Positions 15,545-28,214 of a DNA stretch of 40,568 nt are shown here, piece after piece. The translations under genes were made by a program, and so were the position numbers. How positions within the stretch are numbered: position 1 is the stretch's first letter; every line of letters starts with the position of its first letter. This stretch comes from Pseudomonadota bacterium (GTDB lineage Bacteria; Pseudomonadota; Alphaproteobacteria; Acetobacterales; Acetobacteraceae): the NCBI GenBank assembly GCA_021847995.1, contig JAJZNE010000065.1, positions 1-40,568 of the forward strand, written 5' to 3'. The notes beneath the pieces are model-generated. The model did not search any database. It saw only the letters and a program-made list of their open reading frames with translations, and was not told the origin of the DNA.

Positions 15545-16669
15545 ATGAAGATCAAGGCCGACCGGGCGTCGCTGCTGAAAGCGCTCGCGCATGTGCAGAG
15601 CGTGGTGGAAAAGCGCAACACCATCCCGATTCTCGCCAACGTCAAGATCGAGGCGCGGGACGTGCGGCTGACGCTGACCGCGACCGATATGGAGATCGCG
15701 GTGGTGGAGGAAGTGCCGGCGACCAGCCTCACCAACGGCGCCTGCACCGCCCCGGCAGCGACGCTCTATGAAATCGTCCGCAAACTGCCGGAAGGGGCGG
15801 AGATCCAGCTTGAGCATGCCGGCGGTGACGCCCAGTTGCGCCTGCGCGCCGGGCGCTACGCGACCAGCCTCGTCGTCCTGCCGACCGACGATTTTCCGTC
15901 CATGACCGCGGGCAGCCTGCCCTACCATTTCGCACTGAACGCCCAGCACCTGCGCGGCCTGATCGACCGCACCCGCTTCGCCATCTCGACCGAGGAGACG
16001 CGGTATTACCTGAACGGCATCTATCTCCACGCGACCGAGAGCGACGGGGCCAAGGTGCTGCGCGCCGTTGCCACCGACGGCCACCGCCTCGCGCGGGTGG
16101 AGGAGCCGCTCCCGGAAGGGGCGGGGGGCATGCCGGGGGTCATCGTGCCGCGCAAGACCGTGCTTGAACTGCGCAAGCTGCTTGAGGAGACCACCGGCGA
16201 TGTCGAGGTGGCGCTGTCCGACACGCGCATCCAGTTCCGCGCCGGGCCGGTGACGCTGACCAGCAAGCTGATCGACGGCACCTTTCCCGAATACGAGCGC
16301 GTCATCCCCCGCGACAATGACAAGGTCCTGCGCGTCGGCCGCAAGGACTTCGCCGATGCGGTGGCCCGCGTCGCCGCCATCTCGGCGGAGCGGTCGCGCC
16401 CCGTCAAGCTCGCCCTGCAACGCAATCTGCTGGTGCTGTCCGCCGCCAGCCCCGACCAGGGCACGGCGAGTGAGGAGCTTGACGGCGAGCGTGTCAGCTA
16501 CGATGCAACGCCGCTGGAAATCGGGTTCCAGGCCCGCTACCTGAACGACATCACCGATCAGGTCGGCGGCGACGTCGAATTCTGCTTCGCCGACGGCGCC
16601 GCGCCCACGGTGGTGCGCGATGCCGGCGATGCCAGCGCGCTCTATGTGCTGATGCCGATGCGCGTGTAG
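15545..16669 (+). CDS. dnaN: DNA polymerase III beta subunit (sliding clamp)
   Basis: A 374-residue protein with the three repeated clamp domains of roughly 120 residues each, forming a dimeric ring that tethers polymerase III to DNA. Recognisable segments are MKIKADRASLLKALAHVQSVVEKRNTIPIL at the start, ATDMEIAVVEEVPA, RYYLNGIYLH, AVATDGHRLAR, the LIDGTFPEYERVIP loop, and the C-terminal ALYVLMPMRV, which contributes to the hydrophobic client-binding pocket. Length is normal. It is separated from recF by only 14 bases. Confidence 0.97.
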   Translation: MKIKADRASLLKALAHVQSVVEKRNTIPILANVKIEARDVRLTLTATDMEIAVVEEVPATSLTNGACTAPAATLYEIVRKLPEGAEIQLEHAGGDAQLRLRAGRYATSLVVLPTDDFPSMTAGSLPYHFALNAQHLRGLIDRTRFAISTEETRYYLNGIYLHATESDGAKVLRAVATDGHRLARVEEPLPEGAGGMPGVIVPRKTVLELRKLLEETTGDVEVALSDTRIQFRAGPVTLTSKLIDGTFPEYERVIPRDNDKVLRVGRKDFADAVARVAAISAERSRPVKLALQRNLLVLSAASPDQGTASEELDGERVSYDATPLEIGFQARYLNDITDQVGGDVEFCFADGAAPTVVRDAGDASALYVLMPMRV

Positions 16670-16683
16670 CGGCGCGGCCGGAT

Positions 16684-17844
16684 GTGCCTGCACCGGGGTT
16701 GCGCCTCGATCGGCTGACGCTCGCGGAGTTCCGCAACTACCGCTCGCTCGCGTGGCGTCCGCGCGGGCATGTGGTGACGCTGTCAGGACCGAACGGCAGC
16801 GGCAAGACGAACCTGCTGGAGGCGATCTCGCTCCTGGTGCCGGGCCGCGGGCTGCGCGGGGCGCGCATCGGCGAGTTGGCACGGCGGGGTGCCGGCGCGC
16901 CCGGCACCTGGGCGGTCGCCGCGCGGCTGGCGACGCCGGAGGGTCCGTGCGACGTGGGCACCGGCACGCCGCCCGACGGGGCGACGGAACGCCGCGCCTT
17001 CCGCCTTGACGGCGCGGTGCCGCGCAGCCAGGCGGAAGTGGCCGCGCGGGTTGCCGTGGTCTGGCTGACGCCGCAGATGGACCGCCTGTTCCAGGAGGGT
17101 GCGGCCGGACGCCGCCGTTTCCTGGACCGCCTCGTCTATGCGCTGGAACCCGCCCACGCGCGCGACGTGGCGGCGCACGACACCGCGATGGCGAGCCGCA
17201 ACCGGCTGCTCGGCGCGGGCGGGGCGGATCCGGCTTGGCTGGCCGCGCTGGAGGACGTAATGGCGCGGCATGCCGTCGCGGTCACCGCGGCGCGGATGGC
17301 GCTGGCCGCGCGTCTGTCGGCGGCGCTCGCGTGCGGTGCGGCGGCTCCGTTCCCGGCCGCCCGGATCGCCCTGCGCTGCCCGATCGCGGCCGCGCTGGCC
17401 GCCGGCCCGGCCCTGGCGACGGAGGCGGCGCTGCGCGCGGAGCTGCGTGCCAACCGGGCGCGCGACGCCGCCGCCGGCAATGCTGCGTCCGGCGCGCACC
17501 GCGCCGACATGGCGCTCACCGATGCCGTGAGCGGGGAGGAAGCCGGGCGTGCCAGTACCGGCCAGCAGAAGGCACTGCTGATCGGTGTCGTGCTCGGCCA
17601 TGCCGCGCTGCTGGCCGAGGCGCGCGGCTTCGCCCCGCTTCTGCTGCTCGACGAGCCGACGGTGCATCTCGACCCGGCGCGCCGCGCCGCCCTGTTCGCC
17701 GCCCTGCTGCGTCTGCCGGCGCAATCGTTCCTGACCTCAGCCGACCGGGAGGTGCTGCTCGCCCTGCGCGGGCAGGCGCAGGCCTGGCGCGTGAACGATG
17801 CATCCATTGCCGCCGACAGCGAAGCCGATGGCGCGGATGCGTGA
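16684..17844 (+). CDS. recF: DNA replication and repair protein RecF
   Basis: A 386-residue SMC-like ATPase that helps load RecA at single-strand gaps. Walker A is GPNGSGKT (35-42) after the RecF opening LDRLTLAEFRNYRSL. The ABC-type signature appears as STGQQKALLIGVVLGHA and Walker B as LLLLDEPTVHLD, followed by SFLTSADR. Length is normal. The GTG start at 16684 has no strong ribosome site, so translation may be coupled to dnaN, whose stop is 14 bases upstream. It is the most alanine-rich of the replication proteins here, consistent with the overall base composition. Confidence 0.95.
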   Translation: MPAPGLRLDRLTLAEFRNYRSLAWRPRGHVVTLSGPNGSGKTNLLEAISLLVPGRGLRGARIGELARRGAGAPGTWAVAARLATPEGPCDVGTGTPPDGATERRAFRLDGAVPRSQAEVAARVAVVWLTPQMDRLFQEGAAGRRRFLDRLVYALEPAHARDVAAHDTAMASRNRLLGAGGADPAWLAALEDVMARHAVAVTAARMALAARLSAALACGAAAPFPAARIALRCPIAAALAAGPALATEAALRAELRANRARDAAAGNAASGAHRADMALTDAVSGEEAGRASTGQQKALLIGVVLGHAALLAEARGFAPLLLLDEPTVHLDPARRAALFAALLRLPAQSFLTSADREVLLALRGQAQAWRVNDASIAADSEADGADA

Positions 17845-17851
17845 TGCCCCT

Positions 17852-20351
<2,500 letters not shown>

Positions 20352-20366
20352 GGCGCACTGCCGCCC

Positions 20367-21932
<1,566 letters not shown>

Positions 21933-22033
21933 GCGCAAGGGGTCCTGCCGGGGATCGCTGCGGCGCATGCAGCATGACGGCGCGGCTTCGGCAAGAGCGG
22001 CCGGCGGGCAAACGCTGTCGTCCGATCGTGCGA

Positions 22034-23032
22034 TCACCCGACGCGGTCCGTCGGAACGCTGACCCCGAGCGCCTGGCAGAGCCGCGCCCAGGCCGCGTCA
22101 TCCCCCGGCAGGCCGAAGCGGAGCCAGCGCGGCCGGTCGGCAAAGTGCCGCACCAGGATCCCGGCGTGGCCGAGCCGGTGGCGCAGCACCGGCGCCCCGG
22201 CCGCCTCGGCGAGCCGGAACAGCACGGTGCCGCCGCGGATGGCAAACCCGGCGTCGTCCAGGCAGGCATCGAGCGCCGCTGCCTCCCGCGCCAGACGCGC
22301 CCGCATCGCCGCGCGCCAGCGATCGTCGGCGAGCGCGGCCCGTCCCGCGGCGATCGCCGGCCCGGACACGGCCCAGGCGCCGAGCGCCGCCCGCAGCGCC
22401 GCGGCCCAGGCCGGCGCCGCCACCGCGAACCCGAGGCGCAATCCCGCCAGCCCATAGCACTTGCCGAACGAGCGCAGCACCACCACCGCCCCGGTCCCGC
22501 GCCGTCCGAGATGCGGGGCGAGGCTGAGTTCGGCGGCGTCCGGTTCGAGATCGACAAAGGCCTCGTCCACCACCAGCAGCCCGCGCGGCGCGCTCTCCAG
22601 CAGGTGCAGAGCCGGCAGGCGCCGGCCGTCGGGATTGTTCGGGTTGCACAGCACGGCAGCCGGTGCATCCGCGGCGACGACCTCCGCCCCAGCGGCGCGC
22701 CAGGCGGCAGCATGCCCGGCATAGGTCGGCCCGGCGATGGCGATGCGCGGCTGCGGCAGGACGCGCGGCAGGAGCTGGATCAGCGCCTCCGCCCCCGGCG
22801 CGGCCACCACCATTGCCGGATCGGCGACGCCATAGGCGCGTGCCGCCGCCGCCTCCAGCGCCGCCACCTCCTCCGGCTCCGGCAGCCGGGTGAAGGCCGC
22901 CGGCGTGAAGGCGGGAAGCGGGTAGGGATGGGGGTTGATGCCGGTCGAGAGGTCGAGGAACGGTGCCGGCGCCTCGGGAAATGCCTGCCGCGCGGCGATC
23001 AGCCGCCCGCCATGCATGGGCGTCCCGGTCAT
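22034..23032 (-). CDS. cobC: CobC-type aminotransferase, threonine-phosphate decarboxylase-like
   Basis: A 332-residue fold-type I PLP enzyme of the aspartate aminotransferase superfamily. The opening [32 protein letters not shown] is characteristic of CobC/CobD, which provide the aminopropanol linker precursor for cobalamin, by decarboxylating L-threonine phosphate. [17 protein letters not shown] (Asp156) and the PLP lysine Lys191 in [16 protein letters not shown] are present. Histidinol-phosphate aminotransferase is the main alternative, but the N-terminus favours CobC. Its ATG overlaps the stop of the upstream small membrane protein (ATGA). No other cobalamin gene, such as cbiB, is seen within the window. 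Confidence 0.85.
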   Translation of the reverse strand: MTGTPMHGGRLIAARQAFPEAPAPFLDLSTGINPHPYPLPAFTPAAFTRLPEPEEVAALEAAAARAYGVADPAMVVAAPGAEALIQLLPRVLPQPRIAIAGPTYAGHAAAWRAAGAEVVAADAPAAVLCNPNNPDGRRLPALHLLESAPRGLLVVDEAFVDLEPDAAELSLAPHLGRRGTGAVVVLRSFGKCYGLAGLRLGFAVAAPAWAAALRAALGAWAVSGPAIAAGRAALADDRWRAAMRARLAREAAALDACLDDAGFAIRGGTVLFRLAEAAGAPVLRHRLGHAGILVRHFADRPRWLRFGLPGDDAAWARLCQALGVSVPTDRVG

Positions 23033-23457
23033 CGTGTGAAGGCGATGAACAGGCCGATCGCGGCGAGGGCAAAGACCAGCGGTGCCAGCACCACCAGCGC
23101 CCCGCGCAGGCGCTGCTGCGCCGGCGAGAGGTCGCTGCGGCCGGGGTAGTAGGCGATGATCGCCTGGTGGCGCAGGAACGGATGATCGAGCCGGTGGGCG
23201 AGAAGGGGACGGATGGCGGGATCGGGGTCGGACAGTTCGACGACCTGGCCGTCATGGGGCGCGCCGGAAAAATCCGTGCCCGACATGCGCACCGCGACGG
23301 CGGCTGCGCCTTCCTCGGCGATCAGGTCGAACTCGAACACGGTCTCGGTGCCGAACGCCCCCATTTCGCTGCCGCGGCGGACGTTGCGGATCTCGCCGCG
23401 CAGGCGCCCGGCGCGCACCGGACGGAGGCCGAATCGGTCGCGCCGCCGGCCCAGCAC
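23029..23457 (-). CDS. Membrane-anchored protein of unknown function
   Basis: A 142-residue protein I do not recognise. Residues about 1-100 are soluble, with short beta-rich segments (LRGEIRNVRRGSEMG, TETVFEFDLI, AVAVRMSGTDF, DGQVVELSDPDP) that suggest a small beta-barrel. Residues about 116-140 (ALVVLAPLVFALAAIGLFIAF) form one transmembrane helix at the C-terminus, so it could be tail-anchored. The GTG at 23457 lies 6 bases after the carD stop; an internal ATG (MGAFGTE) is an alternative start. Its stop overlaps the cobC ATG by four bases, implying coupled translation. Family is unassigned. Confidence 0.65.
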   Translation of the reverse strand: MLGRRRDRFGLRPVRAGRLRGEIRNVRRGSEMGAFGTETVFEFDLIAEEGAAAVAVRMSGTDFSGAPHDGQVVELSDPDPAIRPLLAHRLDHPFLRHQAIIAYYPGRSDLSPAQQRLRGALVVLAPLVFALAAIGLFIAFTR

Positions 23458-23463
23458 GGCCGG

Positions 23464-24213
23464 TCAGGCGATGGTCTTGAGGAAATTGGCGAGCTTGGTC
23501 GCGGCGGTCGCCTTGTCGGTCTGATCGAGCGCCGCGAGTTCCGCCGCCAGCCGGTCCATCGCCGCCTCGTAGATCTGGCGCTCGGAGAAGCTCTGGTCCG
23601 GCTGGCCGGCATTGCGGTGCAGGTCGCGCACCACCTCGGCGATCGCCAGCGGGTCGCCGGAGTTGATCTTGGCCTCGTATTCCTGCGCCCGGCGCGACCA
23701 CATCGTCCGCTTGACGCGGGCGCGGCCCTTCAGCACCGCCATCGCCTCATCGAACAGCTTGCGGGTGGCGAGCTTGCGCAGGCCGGCGCTGCGCGCCTTG
23801 GTGACCGGCACCCGCAGCGTCATCCGGTTCTCCTCGAAGGTGATGTGGATGAGCTGGAGGCGATGGCCGGCGATTTCCTCCTCGGCGATGCGCTCGACGC
23901 GGCCGACGCCGTGGGTGGGGTAGACGACGTGATCGCCTTCGGCGAAGGTTTCGTCCTTGTTGCTGGCGCGCGAGATCGGCACCGGCCGGCCGTTGACGGT
24001 GGGTGCCGGCGGGCGCGGCGGGACAGCATTTGCCGCTTCCGGCGCGGCCGGTGCGGAGGGGGGCGCCTGCGGCGGCGGCGGTGCGTCGCTGCCGGCCATC
24101 GCGGGCACCGCCGACACCGCCGGCTTGCGTGCCGGCGGCTTCGGCGCCGGCGCCGGCGGGGACGCTTCGGCGCGCGTCTCGGCCTTGCGCTCAGTGGTCA
24201 CAGACGCCTTCAT
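23464..24213 (-). CDS. carD: CarD-family transcription regulator with extended N-terminus
   Basis: A 249-residue protein. From about residue 90 it carries the CarD/CdnL RNA-polymerase-interaction domain (FAEGDHVVYPTHGVGRVERI, followed by FEENRMTLRVPV), then the helical DNA-contacting domain (MWSRRAQEYEAKINSGDPLAIAEVVRDLHRN). CarD proteins bind the RNA polymerase beta subunit and stabilise open promoter complexes, notably at rRNA promoters. Standard homologues are about 160-180 residues; here an 80-90 residue proline/alanine-rich, probably disordered N-terminal region is added. It follows fdxA on the same strand after a 198-base gap that may hold its own promoter. Confidence 0.92.
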   Translation of the reverse strand: MKASVTTERKAETRAEASPPAPAPKPPARKPAVSAVPAMAGSDAPPPPQAPPSAPAAPEAANAVPPRPPAPTVNGRPVPISRASNKDETFAEGDHVVYPTHGVGRVERIAEEEIAGHRLQLIHITFEENRMTLRVPVTKARSAGLRKLATRKLFDEAMAVLKGRARVKRTMWSRRAQEYEAKINSGDPLAIAEVVRDLHRNAGQPDQSFSERQIYEAAMDRLAAELAALDQTDKATAATKLANFLKTIA

Positions 24214-24411
24214 GCGGACCCCTCGTCGTCACGCCGGACAAGCGAACCACCCTCCCGCCGGACATGCCGCACGGGCGTTGGCCGCTGGTCCTGGCTTCCC
24301 TGCGGGACAGGCTGCCCGCGCGTCCGGCTGGCGCGCAGGCAGCGAGGTCATCCTGTAACACAAATCGCGGCCCGCGTCATCCCGTCCCGCGCCCGCCGGC
24401 GCTGCCGCGGG

Positions 24412-24744
24412 CTACGGCGTGCCCGGCTCGGGGGAAAACAGCTTGTCCTTGCCGGGCTTGTCCTTCCATTCGTCGGCATCGGCCGGCGGCTCGCCCTTGC
24501 GGGTGATGTTGGGCCAGGTCGCGGCATAGGTGCGGTTCAATTCGGCCCAGGCGGCGGCGCGGTCGTCGCTGTCCGGCAGGATCGCCTCGACCGGGCATTC
24601 CGGCTCGCACACCCCGCAGTCGATGCATTCGTCGGGGTGGATGACCAGCATGTTCTCGCCGACATAGAAGCAATCGACCGGGCAGACTTCCACGCAGTCC
24701 ATGTATTTGCAGCGGATGCAGTTCTCCGTGACCACATAGGTCAT
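24412..24744 (-). CDS. fdxA: Seven-iron ferredoxin FdxA
   Basis: A 110-residue small electron carrier of the Azotobacter FdI type, with one [3Fe-4S] and one [4Fe-4S] cluster. Cysteines fall at 9, 12, 17, 21, 25, 40, 43, 46 and 50: [17 protein letters not shown] in the N-terminal part, and the classical [12 protein letters not shown] later. The tail of about 60 residues, with [16 protein letters not shown], is typical of alphaproteobacterial FdxA. The ATG at 24744 follows an AGGAG ribosome site. It comes 31 bases after the S4 protein gene and is probably in the same operon as the helicase. Its redox partner is not known. Confidence 0.95.
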   Translation of the reverse strand: MTYVVTENCIRCKYMDCVEVCPVDCFYVGENMLVIHPDECIDCGVCEPECPVEAILPDSDDRAAAWAELNRTYAATWPNITRKGEPPADADEWKDKPGKDKLFSPEPGTP

Positions 24745-24775
24745 CGCAGGCTCCTGGATGCGGGCGGGACGGGTG

Positions 24776-25114
24776 TCATGGCGCGGGGTATGGCCCCGAA
24801 CGTGCTGTTCTGCAAGGGTCGTGGTGCGCTGCGGCATGTCCCGGCAGTTCGCGGTACAGCGCCGCCACGCTGGCGGGGGCGCCGCGCCGCTGCGCCAGCG
24901 CCAGCACCTCGACCACCCGCACCCGCCCGCCGAGCGGAAGCGTCAGCACGTCGCCGGGACGCACGCGGGCATGCGGCTTGTCGGTCGGCTGACGGTTGAT
25001 ACGCACCAGCCCGGCGGCGGCCAGCGCCGTGCAGGCGGTGCGCTGGCGGAGAAAGCGGGCGCACCACAGCCAGACATCCAGCCGCTGCGACCCGGGCGCG
25101 TCGGCTGCCGTCAT
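24776..25114 (-). CDS. S4-domain RNA-binding protein, Hsp15-like
   Basis: A 112-residue protein with an S4 RNA-binding domain at about 10-75: [52 protein letters not shown]. This matches the Hsp15 (HslR) type, which in E. coli binds stalled 50S subunits still carrying nascent-chain tRNA. The tail is basic. The ATG overlaps the helicase stop by four bases, so the pair is coupled. Co-occurrence with a SUV3-like RNA helicase suggests a shared role in RNA handling; this is inference from context. Confidence 0.85.
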   Translation of the reverse strand: MTAADAPGSQRLDVWLWCARFLRQRTACTALAAAGLVRINRQPTDKPHARVRPGDVLTLPLGGRVRVVEVLALAQRRGAPASVAALYRELPGHAAAHHDPCRTARSGPYPAP

Positions 25115-27600
25115 GGCCGCAGCGCCGCGAGGGCGGCGAACGGGCTGTCGTGGCGCGCCGGCGGCGGCTTGCGGGCGGGGGCGCGGCGCTGCGGGGCCAT
25201 CAGGGCCGGGGCCGGCGGGCCGAACTGCGCCGCATCCAGCTTCGCCGCCGGCAGCAGGCGGAAGCCGAGGCCGTGCAGCACCGCCGGCAGCACCTCGCTG
25301 CGCACCGACAGGCGGGAGGCGAGATCGGCCGGCACCGGCGTCGGCCGGCGCCGGCTGTTCCAGGTGAGTTCCGCCGCCACCCGCTCGGCGATATCGAGCC
25401 GCACCAGCATCGGCCCTGCCGCCACCCAGCCGAGGGCAGCGGCGAATCCGTCCGGCCAGTCCTGGGGCGCCGGCATGGCGACGACGCCGGGGGCGGGCAG
25501 CGCCGGCAGCTCGGCGCCGCGGCTGACCGCCCACAGCGCCGCCCGCCGTGCCGCGGCGCGGGGCTTGAGCAAGGCCGGAAGGAACAGCCCGTGCCGCCCG
25601 GCCCGCACGCCGAGTGCCTTCAGCCGTCCGCGCAGGGCGGGGGCGGCGGCGCGGTCGAAACCGTCGGCGGCAATGCCCAGCCCCTCCATCAGCCGGTGCA
25701 GCGGGCCGCGCAGCGCCGGGTCGTCGGCCGCCGCCTCGGCGGCAGTGAACAGCGGCGCCAGCGCCGACCGCACTTCGGTTTCGACATAGGCCTGCAGCCG
25801 CTGCCGCACCTCCTCGCGCGCCGCACCGTCGAGGTATTCGCTGTCCAGCACTTCGACCAGCGGGCGCAGCGCGCTCGGACCGGCACGCAGCCGGGCGACC
25901 GGCGCGCCCTCCCACGCCAGGCGCTGGCTGGGCAGCCAGGCAATCGCCGAATCGGGGGCCGCTTGCAGCTTCGCCACCCGCCGCGGCATTTCCGCATGCA
26001 GCGCCCGCCGCGCCGCGCGCAACACAAGCCGCCGCGTCTCACCCTCCGCCAGCGGGTCGGGGACGAAGGCGAAGCCTGCGATGTGCCCGACCGCGTGGCC
26101 CTCCACCACCACCTCGCCGCGACGGGTGACGGCGGACAGCAGCTCGGCGCGCTCGCTGCCCTCCAGCCGGCGCAGCAGCAGGGCCGCGCGGCGATCGACG
26201 AAGCGGCTGGTCAGCCGCTCGTGCAGCGCATCCGACAGCCTGTCCTCCACCTCGCGCGCGCGCGCCTGCCAGTGCGCGGCGTCGGCCACCCAGTCGGCAC
26301 GGGCGGCGATGTAGGTCCACACGCGCACGCCGGCGAGGCGCTGCATCAGCGTATCGATGTCGCCGTCGCTGCGGGCGAGGGCCGCAATCTGGGCGGCGAT
26401 CCAGTCCGCCGGTACGCCGCCGCCGCGCACCACATGGCCGAACACGCGGGCACAGAGCCGCAGATGCGACTCGTCGGCAAGCTTGCGGAAGTCCGGGATC
26501 TGGCAGGCTTCCCACAGCAGCCGCACGCGCGACCGCCCGCGCGCGAGATCGCGGATGTCGCGCTCGCGCGCCAGTGACACCAGCGTTTGCAGGTCGGTCG
26601 CGGCATCGCCGCGCACGAGGCCGGGACCGGGTGGCGGCGCCGTAAGGGTCGCGACCAGCCCATCGATCGAGGAAAAATCGAGATCGCTGTTGCGCCAGCA
26701 GAGCTGGGCCAGCGTCTCGAAACTGTGCGCTTCCACCGCCTGCACGATGTCGGGGTCGAGCGGGCGGCAGCTTGCCGTGGTGCCGAAGCTGCCGTCGCGC
26801 ATGCCGCGTCCGGCGCGCCCGGCGATCTGGGCGACTTCCGCCGCCGCGAGCCGGCGCGGCCGACGGCCGTCGAACTTGACGAGACCGGCGAACCCGACAT
26901 GGTCCACATCCATGTTCAGCCCCATGCCGATGGCATCGGTCGCGACCAGGAAATCCACCTCCTTGTCCTGGTAGAGCGCCACCTGCGCATTGCGCGTGCG
27001 CGGCGACAGGCGGCCCATCACCACGGCGCAGCCGCCGCGCCGGCGGCGGATCAGCTCGGCAATGGCATAGACCTCGGCGGCGCTGAAGGCGACCACGGCG
27101 GTGCGCGGCGGCAGGCGGGCGAGCTTGGCGTGGCCGGCATGCACGAGCTGCGACAGACGCGGGCGCGTCTCGATCTCCGCCTGCGGCACCAGACGGGCGA
27201 GCAGCGGGCGGATGGTTTCGGCGCCGAGGAACATCGTCTCGACCAGGCCGCGGGCATGCAGCAGCCGGTCGGTGAAGACATGGCCGCGGTCGGGGTCGGC
27301 GCAAAGCTGGATCTCGTCCACCGCGACGAACTCCGCCGCGCGGTCGAGCGGCATCGCTTCCACGGTGCAGGAGAACCAGCGCGCGTCGGGCGGGATGATC
27401 TTCTCCTCGCCGGTGATGAGGGCGACCTGACCGGCCCCTTTGCGCGCAGCCATGCGGTCGTAGTTCTCGCGCGCCAGCAGGCGGAGGGGAAAGCCGATGA
27501 TGCCGGAGGCGTGGGCGAGCAGCCGCTCGATCGCGAGATGGGTCTTTCCCGTGTTGGTAGGGCCGAGCACGGCCCGGACACGGGGCGGGAATCCGGACAT
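25111..27600 (-). CDS. SUV3-like superfamily 2 RNA helicase
   Basis: An 829-residue helicase resembling the mitochondrial degradosome helicase Suv3. Motif I is GPTNTGKT (13-20), motif II is DEIQ (95-98) rather than DEAD/DEAH, and motif VI is QIAGRAGR (258-265), preceded by ATDAIGMGLNMDVDHVGF. DEIQ and the short N-terminal helicase core are typical of Suv3. Residues about 350-829 form a long alphaproteobacterial extension, helical and alanine/arginine-rich, ending in a basic tail. Expected activity is ATP-driven unwinding of RNA or RNA-DNA. It is the first gene of a coupled unit with the S4 protein, then fdxA, an order common in alphaproteobacteria by general knowledge. Confidence 0.9.
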   Translation of the reverse strand: MSGFPPRVRAVLGPTNTGKTHLAIERLLAHASGIIGFPLRLLARENYDRMAARKGAGQVALITGEEKIIPPDARWFSCTVEAMPLDRAAEFVAVDEIQLCADPDRGHVFTDRLLHARGLVETMFLGAETIRPLLARLVPQAEIETRPRLSQLVHAGHAKLARLPPRTAVVAFSAAEVYAIAELIRRRRGGCAVVMGRLSPRTRNAQVALYQDKEVDFLVATDAIGMGLNMDVDHVGFAGLVKFDGRRPRRLAAAEVAQIAGRAGRGMRDGSFGTTASCRPLDPDIVQAVEAHSFETLAQLCWRNSDLDFSSIDGLVATLTAPPPGPGLVRGDAATDLQTLVSLARERDIRDLARGRSRVRLLWEACQIPDFRKLADESHLRLCARVFGHVVRGGGVPADWIAAQIAALARSDGDIDTLMQRLAGVRVWTYIAARADWVADAAHWQARAREVEDRLSDALHERLTSRFVDRRAALLLRRLEGSERAELLSAVTRRGEVVVEGHAVGHIAGFAFVPDPLAEGETRRLVLRAARRALHAEMPRRVAKLQAAPDSAIAWLPSQRLAWEGAPVARLRAGPSALRPLVEVLDSEYLDGAAREEVRQRLQAYVETEVRSALAPLFTAAEAAADDPALRGPLHRLMEGLGIAADGFDRAAAPALRGRLKALGVRAGRHGLFLPALLKPRAAARRAALWAVSRGAELPALPAPGVVAMPAPQDWPDGFAAALGWVAAGPMLVRLDIAERVAAELTWNSRRRPTPVPADLASRLSVRSEVLPAVLHGLGFRLLPAAKLDAAQFGPPAPALMAPQRRAPARKPPPARHDSPFAALAALRP

Positions 27601-27708
27601 GGGCGGATGGTTGGGGCTGGCGCGGCGGAATGCAAGGGTGGCACGCCCTGTCCCGCCGCCGCCGGGCGGCCCGCCGCCTCTCCGTCGTGACCGTGCATCG
27701 CCGCCACC

Positions 27709-27722
27709 CCGCCCCCGGGCGG
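27709..27722 (-). terminator. GC-rich hairpin just after smpB
   Basis: CCGCCC (27709-27714) pairs with GGGCGG (27717-27722) directly behind the smpB stop codon. There is no T-run and the loop is very small, so this is at most a weak terminator or pause site. Confidence 0.2.
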
Positions 27723-27724
27723 TG

Positions 27725-28207
27725 TCAGCCGCGTTCGCGCATCAGCCGGGCCTTGTCGCGCTGCCAGTCGCGCGCGGCGATCGCGGCGCGCTTGTCGGCC
27801 TTGTTGCGGCCTTCGGCGAGGCCGAGCAGCACCTTTGCCCGCCCGCGCTCGTTGAAATGGATGTCGAGCGGCACCAGCGTCTGGCCGGCGCGCGCCACCG
27901 CGCCGAGCAGATGATTGATCTGCTTGCGCTTGAGCAGCAGCTTGCGCGGCGCGCGGGGTTCGAAGCGTGACAGCACGCCGCCCTGCCATTCGGGGATGTA
28001 GCAATTGAACAGATACATCTCCCCCTCCCGCTCGCCCGCCCAGGCTTCCGAGAGGGTGGCGCGGCCGGCGCGCAGGCTTTTCACCTCCGGCCCCTTGAGC
28101 ACAAGGCCGGCCTCCACCGTCTCCCTGATCGTGTAGTCGAACCGCGCCTTGCGGTTCTGTGCCGCAACACCGTGGGAGATCAGGCCGGATTTCCTGTGCG
28201 CCGCCAT
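27725..28207 (-). CDS. smpB: SsrA-binding protein SmpB
   Basis: A 160-residue protein that binds tmRNA and brings it to stalled ribosomes for trans-translation. Diagnostic segments are NRKARFDYTIRETVEAGLVLKGPEVKSLRAGR, the YLFNCYIPEW turn, PRAPRKLLLKRKQINHL, and a lysine/arginine-rich C-terminal tail (GLAEGRNKADKRAAIAARDW) that enters the ribosomal A site. Length is normal. It starts 7 bases after the dapA stop and is in the same transcript, an arrangement common in alphaproteobacteria. The tmRNA gene itself is not in the window. Confidence 0.96.
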   Translation of the reverse strand: MAAHRKSGLISHGVAAQNRKARFDYTIRETVEAGLVLKGPEVKSLRAGRATLSEAWAGEREGEMYLFNCYIPEWQGGVLSRFEPRAPRKLLLKRKQINHLLGAVARAGQTLVPLDIHFNERGRAKVLLGLAEGRNKADKRAAIAARDWQRDKARLMRERG

Positions 28208-28214
28208 CGGACGC

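Noticed and set aside
13846-15747. A 633-codon antisense frame over dnaA
   Set aside because: It is a mirror frame of dnaA and its upstream region, with no domain or ribosome site.
22034-24411. Cobalamin riboswitch controlling cobC
   Set aside because: cobC is internal to a coupled gene series and the gap before carD shows no B12-box-like sequence or riboswitch core that I could recognise.
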